Shown: piece by piece, positions 8,608 through 11,958 of the stretch
Numbering within the stretch: the stretch's first letter is position 1
How the letters are laid out: each line of letters starts with the position of its first letter
NCBI GenBank assembly: GCA_009731375.1
Contig: BJOX01000003.1
Coordinates: 1,499,313 to 1,524,039 of the forward strand
From: Paulinella micropora
Taxonomy: Eukaryota > Cercozoa > Imbricatea > Euglyphida
Reading direction: 5' to 3'
Length of the DNA stretch: 24,727 nt
Made by a program: the position numbers and the translations under genes
The notes under the pieces: model-generated
Database searches by the model: none
What the model saw: only the letters and a program-made list of their open reading frames with translations
What the model was told of the DNA's origin: nothing

Positions 8608-8777
8608 ACATACATACATACCTCTAAACGCACATAGTCACAGCCATCCAGTTACTTCCCCTGCACATACTTTCTTTCTTTCTTTCTTTCTTCTTTCTTT
8701 CTTTCTTTCTTTCTATGTATTTGCTTGTGTGTTGCCTAGGCGACCTGGATTGTCTGGTGAAGGCCTGCAAGTCTTGA
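127..8777 (+). CDS. Split gene, 3' part: Ariadne-type RBR E3 ubiquitin ligase (11 exons, 5'-incomplete)
   Basis: Eleven exons (127-186, 1315-1365, 2348-2377, 2782-2828, 3755-3806, 4134-4178, 4681-4758, 7104-7166, 7532-7571, 7948-8046, 8740-8777) have AG acceptors and GT donors, keep one open frame across compatible phases and end in TGA, giving about 200 residues. The middle exons match the Ariadne domain in order: an E-x-Q-R-x-L-x-W segment, a Y-C-Y-F-L segment, then F-E-K-W-L-Q and a long charged helix. The end carries W-K-C-x2-C-x3-N, as in the RanBP2-type finger found at the C-terminus of plant ARI proteins. In this family the Ariadne domain restrains the catalytic RING2, and binding to neddylated cullins releases it; ubiquitin passes from an E2 to a RING2 cysteine. 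The RING1-IBR-RING2 part is not in the window, and the 1682-2270 gap could hide exon sequence. The exon model is inference from motifs and phases; the family assignment is from memory, without a search. Confidence 0.78.
187..494 (+). repeat. Intron 1, first part: TATC and TACC arrays with an exon 1 tail copy
   Basis: (TATC)n at about 200-296 and 335-436, turning to (TACC)n near 437-486. Positions 301-330 repeat the 3' half of exon 1 with a GTAAC donor. The repeat begins within about ten bases of the real donor. Confidence 0.85.
495..1310 (+). repeat. Minisatellite of 124-129 bp made of exon 2 head plus TATC/TACC repeats
   Basis: Six copies of the acceptor GTAG plus the first 45 nt or so of exon 2 begin at 495, 621, 806, 935, 1063 and 1187; the intact exon follows with its GTAG at 1311. 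Each copy runs into TATC then TACC repeats and ends in a cttacatactcatctatgtag-type acceptor. One extra fragment (GGGCCACCGATATC) sits at 720. Spacing is about 124-129 bp except the 621 to 806 interval. The copy at 495 has a Gln codon changed to TAG. Confidence 0.9.
1315..1365 (+). CDS. Exon 2 of the Ariadne-like gene
   Basis: Fifty-one nt, 17 codons reading [17 protein letters not shown], phase 0 out. The acceptor AG is at 1313-1314 and the donor is CAG|GTCTTC at 1366. F-E-x-K-L is typical of the early Ariadne domain in animal ARIH proteins. This is the only copy that contains both the head and the tail of the exon. Six head-only copies lie upstream in the 495-1310 minisatellite, and one tail-only copy with donor lies at 1563-1579. 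Confidence 0.78.
1366..1619 (+). repeat. Intron 2: GAT/GGT array and exon 2 tail copy
   Basis: A GAT/GGT trinucleotide array fills about 1447-1561. Positions 1563-1579 repeat the last 17 nt of exon 2 with a following GTCTGT donor. The rest is AT-rich without recognisable features. Confidence 0.85.
1620..2331. repeat. Poly-T flanked assembly gap
   Basis: Poly-T occupies 1620-1681 and 2271-2331 around 589 N's (1682-2270). The length of the run and anything inside the gap are unknown; an exon could be hidden here. Confidence 0.9.
2348..2377 (+). CDS. Candidate exon 3 of the Ariadne-like gene
   Basis: Thirty nt between a good acceptor (pyrimidine tract then cttctag, AG at 2346-2347) and a good donor GTATGT at 2378. 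Read in phase 0 it gives [10 protein letters not shown], and it keeps the frame between exons 2 and 4. The Trp fits the position of a conserved Trp before the E/C-x-R-R segment of Ariadne domains, but such a short peptide is weak evidence. An assembly gap (1682-2270) lies just upstream, so a neighbouring exon may be missing. Confidence 0.45.
2378..2781 (+). repeat. Intron 3: duplicated segment, TATC array, C52 run and small gap
   Basis: A segment of about 60 bp (GCATAGATACATACATAC core) occurs at 2409-2468 and again at 2580-2640. Between them lie (TATC)n at 2489-2525 and a head copy of exon 4 with acceptor at 2532-2564. A run of 52 C's (2681-2732) abuts 10 N's (2734-2743), followed by (TA)n. 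Confidence 0.85.
2782..2828 (+). CDS. Exon 4 of the Ariadne-like gene
   Basis: Forty-seven nt, 15 codons [15 protein letters not shown] plus TG of a split Cys codon (phase 2 out). The acceptor is tgtgtag (AG at 2780-2781) and the donor CTG|GTAAGT is close to consensus. The A-E-A-Q-R-F-L-V-W run aligns with the E-C-R-R-x-L-K-W core of Ariadne domains. A head-only copy with acceptor lies at 2532-2564; tail-only copies with donor lie at 2971-2988, 3170-3187 and 3291-3308. Confidence 0.85.
2829..3754 (+). repeat. Intron 4: TGTA arrays carrying exon 4 tail and exon 5 head copies
   Basis: Long (TGTA)n and TGTAA/TGTTAA variants fill this intron. Copies of the exon 4 tail with its GTAAG donor and the following cttcctcgtgtg stretch occur with tails at 2971-2988, 3170-3187 and 3291-3308. 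Copies of the exon 5 head with an AG acceptor occur at 3581-3606 (two-base deletion) and 3665-3692, each followed by GTAACC. Confidence 0.9.
3755..3806 (+). CDS. Exon 5 of the Ariadne-like gene
   Basis: Fifty-two nt: one base completing the split Cys codon from exon 4, then [17 protein letters not shown]. The acceptor is gtatag (AG at 3753-3754) and the donor CAG|GTATGG. The exon 4-5 junction yields Y-C-Y-F-L, matching the aromatic Y-x-Y-Y-L signature of Ariadne domains, and F-E-K-W-L-Q matches the following F-E-Y-L-Q type motif. The agreement on both sides of a split codon is the strongest single support for the gene model. Head copies lie at 3581-3606 and 3665-3692, tail copies at 3870-3890 and 3935-3955. 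Confidence 0.9.
3807..4133 (+). repeat. Intron 5: TGTA arrays with exon 5 tail copies
   Basis: (TGTA)n and (TATC/TATG)n with copies of the exon 5 tail plus donor at 3870-3890 (identical) and 3935-3955. The latter differs from the exon at three bases, all synonymous in the exon frame. The array runs right up to the exon 6 acceptor. Confidence 0.9.
4134..4178 (+). CDS. Exon 6 of the Ariadne-like gene
   Basis: Forty-five nt, 15 codons [15 protein letters not shown], phase 0 to 0. The acceptor is tgtatgtag (AG at 4132-4133) at the end of a TGTA array; the donor is AAG|GTGCAA. It continues the amphipathic helix begun in exon 5, and the L-H near its end fits the corresponding helix of plant ARI proteins. 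A tail copy (12 nt plus donor) lies at 4522-4533. Confidence 0.85.
4179..4680 (+). repeat. Intron 6: CATA, CA, AAAT and TA arrays
   Basis: (CATA/CGTA)n about 4208-4258, (CA)n about 4259-4408 with interruptions, (AAAT)n and (TA)n 4410-4460, (CATA)n 4460-4515, exon 6 tail copy 4522-4533, then CATA and a long (TA)n to 4667 before the exon 7 acceptor. Confidence 0.9.
4681..4758 (+). CDS. Exon 7 of the Ariadne-like gene
   Basis: Seventy-eight nt, 26 codons, starting [16 protein letters not shown] and ending MKKNAS, phase 0 to 0. The acceptor is cacatgcag (AG at 4679-4680). The donor would be GTACCT, a weak consensus match, but the same GCATCC|GTACC boundary recurs in downstream tail copies. The peptide is a charged helix expected in the last third of the Ariadne domain. 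If the donor is not used, a TAA follows almost at once, so splicing here is required for the model. Confidence 0.7.
4867..5008 (+). mobile_element. Double foldback element, copy A
   Basis: Two adjacent inverted-repeat units. The first is bounded by TTTTATCGGT (4867-4876) and ACCGATAAAA (4902-4911). The second is bounded by TATGCGGC (4918-4925) and GCCGCATA (5001-5008), with long GC-rich arms containing GACGTGTTTTG and its complement. There is no coding capacity. A copy in the opposite orientation lies at 5916-6052, so this is a MITE-like foldback family. Confidence 0.75.
5119..5284 (+). repeat. Inverted-repeat unit with TTCTACACCA / TGGTGTAGAA ends
   Basis: The unit begins TTCTACACCA (5119-5128) and ends TGGTGTAGAA (5275-5284), with a second internal TGGTGTAGAA at 5237-5246 because the last segment of about 38 bp is tandemly duplicated. 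It contains repeated AGTGGCACCAGAAACCCGG-type motifs. A shorter relative lies at 6960-7068. No coding capacity; possibly a small non-autonomous DNA transposon. Confidence 0.6.
5916..6052 (-). mobile_element. Double foldback element, copy B (inverted)
   Basis: Same two foldback units as copy A in reversed order and orientation: TATGCGGC 5916-5923 to GCCGCATA 5995-6002, then TTTTATCGGT 6008-6017 to ACCGATAAAA 6043-6052. The GC-rich hairpin is more perfect than in copy A. It abuts an ACGCATCC|GTAC fragment of the exon 7 tail, as copy A does on its other side. Confidence 0.75.
6076..6208 (+). repeat. TTA/TTT-rich array
   Basis: A (TTA)n tract with TTTTTA variants immediately precedes the SINE head. 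A similar tract lies next to the other SINE copy. Confidence 0.9.
6209..6525 (+). mobile_element. tRNA-derived SINE, copy 1
   Basis: The first 76 nt are tRNA-like: an A-box match TAGCCCAGTGG (6220-6230), a B-box match GTTCGATTCC (6261-6270), and an end CGGTGCC-A-CCA pairing with the 5' start apart from a mismatch. The head has extra bases before the A box, so it is not a good tRNA gene. A body of about 190 bp follows, with an internal tandem duplication (CCAGTATTTTCATTGAACAT twice, from 6282 and 6317), then an (ATT)n tail. The family is confirmed by a second copy on the minus strand (9596-9921). It sits in the large intron 7. RNA polymerase III transcription would be expected from the boxes. 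Confidence 0.8.
6551..6864 (+). repeat. TGTA array, 21-bp minisatellite and TA array
   Basis: (TGTA)n to 6600, then a 21-bp unit beginning CATATGCATACATG repeated at 6602, 6623, 6644 and (partial) 6665, then a (TA)n tract about 6739-6864 with TATG interruptions. A unique stretch at 6700-6737 separates the last two. Confidence 0.9.
6960..7068 (+). repeat. Second copy of the TGGTGTAGAA repeat unit
   Basis: Shares with 5140-5284 the run GTGAAAGTGGCAC, the motif CCACAGGCCAGGCTTTTCAG and the end GGGTGGTGTAGAA. It follows an exon 7 tail copy and lies 36 bp upstream of exon 8. Confidence 0.7.
7104..7166 (+). CDS. Exon 8 of the Ariadne-like gene
   Basis: Sixty-three nt, 21 codons, starting [15 protein letters not shown] and ending SDALM, phase 0 to 0. 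The acceptor is tttgtgtggcag (AG at 7102-7103) and the donor ATG|GTCTGT. The K-x-L-S-E-V-x-x-x-L pattern resembles the last helix of plant ARI Ariadne domains (L-T-x-V-T...L). The upstream intron is large (4759-7103) and full of insertions. A tail copy lies at 7329-7344. Confidence 0.75.
7167..7531 (+). repeat. Intron 8: CT arrays and a repeated acceptor-side segment
   Basis: (CT)n and TATC tracts from 7189 to 7284, an exon 8 tail copy at 7329-7344, then repeated CATACAGACAGAC and CATGCATAAATATTGCCTGT segments that lead into the exon 9 acceptor. Confidence 0.85.
7532..7571 (+). CDS. Exon 9 of the Ariadne-like gene, first half of a zinc finger
   Basis: Forty nt: [13 protein letters not shown] plus one base of a split Arg codon (phase 1 out). 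The acceptor is cttggttttag (AG at 7530-7531) and the donor GTATGT is consensus-like. W-K-C is the first half of a RanBP2-type finger; the second Cys comes from exon 10. The intron 3' end is tandemly repeated upstream (7457-7531), including the motif CATGCATAAATATTGCCTGT. Confidence 0.8.
7572..7947 (+). repeat. Intron 9: CT, CTTT, TACC and TATC arrays
   Basis: (CT)n begins five bases after the GTATGT donor and runs to about 7665, then CTTTT variants to 7707, a short unique stretch (7708-7770), and TACC/TATC/CCAT arrays to the exon 10 acceptor. Confidence 0.9.
7948..8046 (+). CDS. Exon 10 of the Ariadne-like gene, second half of a zinc finger
   Basis: Ninety-nine nt, phase 1 to 1. Two bases complete the Arg, then [12 protein letters not shown], a Ser/Thr-Val stretch, and [13 protein letters not shown]. 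Joined to exon 9 this gives W-x-C-x2-C-x3-N followed by a C-x2-C pair (CKAC). The gap between the Asn and the second Cys pair is about 20 residues, longer than the usual six in RanBP2 fingers, so the fold is uncertain. The acceptor is tctgcag (AG at 7946-7947); the donor GTATCT runs straight into microsatellite. Tail copies with donor lie at 8121-8151 and 8223-8253. Confidence 0.8.
8047..8739 (+). repeat. Intron 10: minisatellite of exon 10 tail plus CT/TA arrays, then other arrays
   Basis: The last 31 nt of exon 10 plus donor recur at 8121-8151 and 8223-8253, each followed by (CT)n and (TA)n. Then come TATC/CT arrays to about 8570, (CA)n to 8609, a short unique stretch, and (CTTT)n about 8668-8714 before the last acceptor. 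Confidence 0.9.
8740..8777 (+). CDS. Last exon of the Ariadne-like gene, with stop
   Basis: Two bases complete a Gly codon split after exon 10, then [11 protein letters not shown] and TGA at 8775-8777. The acceptor is gtgtgttgcctag (AG at 8738-8739) behind a CTTT-rich tract. The C-terminal peptide adds two further Cys to the zinc-finger region. I chose this as the last exon because the frame inherited from exon 10 ends here. An alternative donor (gtgaag) inside the exon cannot be excluded. Confidence 0.65.
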
Positions 8778-8879
8778 TTAAGCAATCTAGTCTGTTAATT
8801 GTACCCTTTCCGCCCTCATGAAACCCTTAGTCTCTCTCTCTCTCTCTATCCTTGCTACTTACAAACAACCCGTCGTTCT

Positions 8880-8932
<53 letters not shown>

Positions 8933-9592
8933 CACTCGCTCGCTCTCCTTATAGATACATACATACAGACTATATTACACACATGTGCTTTGTTCCTCTT
9001 TTTTCTTACTTAATTGTACCTGTGTTTGGAGGCGAAATCGACTACGTTGCTCCTCTTTCCTTTTCCTATTGTACATGTGGTTGGAGGCGAAAACGATAGT
9101 CCATGGTGAGCTTTTTTATTATTGTTTCGATTCTCATCGCCCCGGTGCTCAAAGAAGGCAATCTTAGTTCTTTAGCACAAAAAGCAACTGCTTCAAGCGT
9201 TTGTACTCCTTCAACTCACCTCCAGAACCTGTGTTGTGGCTCATTAGATCTCTTCCTTGGTGTCTCAAACGAGCTACTCCACAAGATGAGAACGAATCAC
9301 TGAAAGGTTGCTCTTTATCTGTAAGAACTAGGAGAATGTTTGACAGGCGATTGATTCTGTCACAATGTTCCGCCGCACCGTGTCATCAGGGAGAGGATCG
9401 AGAGTGCCTTCGTGCACCCTACTAGAGAGTACATTCACTATCTACTAGTAAAACAATACTTGACCGTCAAACGAAACGAAGCCAAAGCATTATTATTATT
9501 ATTAATACCTCTTATCAAACAGGCAGCAAAAGGAAAACAATGTCTTAATTATTTTCACGCAAGCACTGTTTTTCAACAACAACAACAAAAAC

Positions 9593-9595
<3 letters not shown>
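8778..9595. other. 3' flank of the Ariadne-like gene; no recognisable gene
   Basis: Contains (CT)n at about 8884-8930 and a tandem imperfect duplication of about 55 bp ending in TTGGAGGCGAAA (around 9027-9039 and 9081-9093). The rest to 9595 is unique-looking sequence with open frames of 60-74 codons that match nothing I know. It probably includes the 3' UTR of the upstream gene; I see no clear poly(A) signal. Confidence 0.5.
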
Positions 9596-9623
<28 letters not shown>

Positions 9624-9626
9624 TTA

Positions 9627-9677
<51 letters not shown>

Positions 9678-9921
9678 TTAATAGTGCTTCTCAGTCAATG
9701 GCGAATGCATTTCTGCACATGTGCCTCCATCGTCTCACCCGCGAGGGGAGTACGAAGATTTGACTATAGGCTCTACTGACACCCCCGCAAGGCAGCTCCA
9801 AGCCTTCCAGGCAGACCATTACTTTCAAAGAAAATATCCTTTGAAAATACTGGCCCCGACGGGAATCGAACTGCGACAGGTCCCAGATGGTAGACCTTAA
9901 CCACTGGGCTATCGCGGTGCC
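9596..9921 (-). mobile_element. tRNA-derived SINE, copy 2 (minus strand)
   Basis: Read on the minus strand it has a tRNA-like head (GGCACCG start at 9921, A box TAGCCCAGTGG, B box GTTCGATTCC), a body with TTGCGGGGGTGTCA and GTGAGACGATGGAGGC, and an ATT-type tail (9596-9683 on the plus strand as TAA repeats). Head and body match copy 1 closely, but the CCAGTATTTTCATTG duplication of copy 1 is absent. Another (TAA)n tract lies beyond the head (9928-9947). Confidence 0.8.
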
Positions 9922-9984
9922 AATCATAGTAATAATAATAATAATAATATTGCTGTTGACATTCAAGACAACAAAAAAAATTAG

Positions 9985-10193
9985 TTTTTGTGTCAGATTT
10001 TCATTTTTGTGACAGTTTTTCATTTTTGTGACAAAAATTCAAATTTTCAAATTTAACGGTAACATTTCGCGAAAATTTACGATATTTTGCGGACGAATAT
10101 AGCCGTTAATTTGAAAAATTCAAATTTTCACCCAAAATCAAAATTCCAACCAAAACTGAAATTCCAACCAAAACAGAAAAATCAATTTTTTTT
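9985..10193. repeat. AT-rich tandem and foldback sequence before a gap
   Basis: A 22-bp tandem (TTTTCATTTTTGTGACA) at about 9999-10035 leads into a foldback: the left arm 10034-10059 ending TTTAACGG pairs imperfectly with the right arm 10103-10128 starting CCGTTAATTT. Repeated AAATTCCAACCAAAAC follows. N's occupy 10194-10297. Confidence 0.6.
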
Positions 10194-10297
10194 NNNNNNN
10201 NNNNNNNNNNNNNNNNNNNNNNNNNNNNNNNNNNNNNNNNNNNNNNNNNNNNNNNNNNNNNNNNNNNNNNNNNNNNNNNNNNNNNNNNNNNNNNNNN

Positions 10298-10397
10298 ACA
10301 CCAATCGGTGGAATAAAGGAAGTGACGGCATAGAACATTACTCTAGGAGCTTTATACCAATCAGCCCATGGAAAGGACCGATGGCCTATGTACTCCC

Positions 10398-10450
<53 letters not shown>

Positions 10451-10619
10451 TAAATCTTTTTTTATATTTTGTAGTAAATGATTTACCAAGTTTATTAATA
10501 ATAACCATAAATGCTTATTCAGAAAACGTGAAAGATCAAAGGACCGATCGTTCGACCCTCGCTTCCTTTCTTGCAAGACAATAGTTTGCATTTGTGAACT
10601 TGAATGTGATTACAATACC
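10298..10619. other. Unique sequence with an AAT array
   Basis: Short unique stretch after the gap, (AAT)n at about 10399-10449, then unique sequence up to the boundary of the truncated LTR at 10620. No gene recognised. Confidence 0.5.
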
Positions 10620-10939
10620 TGTTACAATCCCTGAAGATAGCTCGATAAAAAGTCGGTAATACAACCAGACACAAATCCCCCAAAGGAGAATGATGTCTCG
10701 TTATATTAGCTCAGTGAAGCCGAAAAAGAAAGCGGCCACAGACCACGGTTAAAATGGCATTAGGTCAAATCCTGCCAAACGATATTAAAATGGCATTAGG
10801 TCAAATCCTGCCAAACATATTATGACGATAGCTGCTGATTTCTTTTCTGCACAAACGCTACGGGGTGTCGCAACTAAATGCATTAACCCACGGATAGACG
10901 GTGCAGTGGATAAATAAAACGCATACACCAGACACGCGT
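10620..10939 (-). mobile_element. Left fragment of the older, interrupted LTR element (3' non-coding region and damaged 3' LTR)
   Basis: On the minus strand, 10939 to about 10820 is collinear with the 3' non-coding region of the inner element: shared CGTCTATCCGTGGGT (10886-10900 versus 21192-21206) and the C(A/-)GAAAGAAATCAG segment (10835-10850 versus 21248-21261). From about 10818 to 10620 it matches the LTR from its middle to its end, including TTTTTCGGCTTCACTGAGCT-like and GTTGTATTACCGACTTTTT stretches. The purine tract and roughly the first 75 nt of the LTR are missing. A 32-bp segment is duplicated (10749-10780 and 10785-10816). Confidence 0.85.
10936..10939 (+). repeat. Target-site duplication GCGT, left copy
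   Basis: GCGT directly before the 5' LTR is repeated directly after the 3' LTR at 21547-21550. Four to six bp is usual for Ty3/gypsy integration. Confidence 0.85.
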
Positions 10940-11172
10940 TGTAGGCATCACCCCCCGGATAGCCGGTAAAAAGTACCTTTTCCTGGTGACAGGTGCACCA
11001 GCTTGTTTTTCAGTATTATTTGTCCGGATTAGACCTGATGTCATTTTATTCCTGGTCTGTTGCCGTTTTCCTTTTTGGCTTCACTGAGCTAATACAACGA
11101 GACATCATTCTCATTCTTGAGGACTGTGGTTGTATTACCGACTTTTTACGAGCTATCGTTGGGGGCATTACA
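10940..11172 (+). repeat. 5' LTR
   Basis: 233 bp, starts TGTAGGCATC and ends GGCATTACA, so the termini form the inverted repeat TGTA/TACA. It is nearly identical to 21312-21546. An open frame across it is fortuitous: the same frame breaks differently in the other LTR. Confidence 0.95.
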
Positions 11173-11958
11173 TTTGGAGTCCACATCACTAGGGTGATTT
11201 CTTTCTGCTTTGCCACACAGGCAACAGAGTGAATTTTCACTGACCTGTCTCACACGGGGACGTCAGACGAAAACAAATACTCCAACACAGCTCCCTCATA
11301 ACTCTTTCACAAAACAAATAATTTCATTGGTCTCAAGCAGGTGTCTCCTCTAGCCCAATCAGTAGATGATCTGTGTGCTCACAAGGAGACATCAGATACA
11401 AACTCTCTGTCGTTCTTGCTGTTCTCACACAGAGACCAAGAAGAAGGAGGTGGACAGAAGAGTGAAGGAACACACACAAAACACAAACAAGCATAGGGAC
11501 AGGAGCACAACACTCTACCCTTCTAGTTTGTGCATTTATCTGCATTATCTCACACATACGTCAGAGTATTTTTGCAAATCTCTGATCGTTTTCTAAAGGT
11601 AGGTCTGAGAACCTATCCGACCGACTGTCGACTTCTCAAGGAGAGCTTTTCTAGCTTCTCTATTACTATCTGTGTGTAGGTCCAAGTGCCTCATACTAGA
11701 TACAATATAGAAAAGAAGGAGGAGAAAGTAATCTGAGTAAGGAGAACAAGAAATCGGAGAAAGTCTCAAAGACTATTTTTCTCAAACAAAAACAAACATA
11801 CAAACAGTGTTTCATAGAGGACAGGGAATCTTATCCTACCCTCTCTATTAGTTTCTCTCTTCACTAGTCAATCGACTGAAGGAGGAACAGAACACAAACG
11901 AACAAAAACCAAACATAGGAGCTGACACTGTCCTCCTGTTGATCACTACTACGACATC
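11173..11958 (+). other. Retrotransposon leader (5' untranslated region)
   Basis: 786 nt between LTR and gag start. No long frame with a recognisable product. A good splice-donor-like AAAGGTAGGT lies at about 11595-11604, but no splicing is implied by the intact gag. Packaging signals would be expected here but cannot be recognised by eye. Confidence 0.6.
11175..11192 (+). promoter_or_regulatory. Candidate primer-binding site
   Basis: TGGAGTCCACATCACTAG starts two bases after the 5' LTR. A TGG start complementary to a tRNA CCA end is expected for priming minus-strand synthesis. I cannot name the tRNA. Confidence 0.55.

Noticed and set aside
9103-9425. Small frames of 66 and 74 codons after the Ariadne-like gene
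   Set aside because: They overlap in different frames, one lacks a plausible start, and neither resembles a family I know; left as unassigned flank.
10993-11232. A 79-codon frame starting in the 5' LTR, and its relative at 21365-21559
   Set aside because: Both lie in LTR sequence, start at non-ATG or chance codons and end differently because of a 2-bp indel; no sign of selection as protein.
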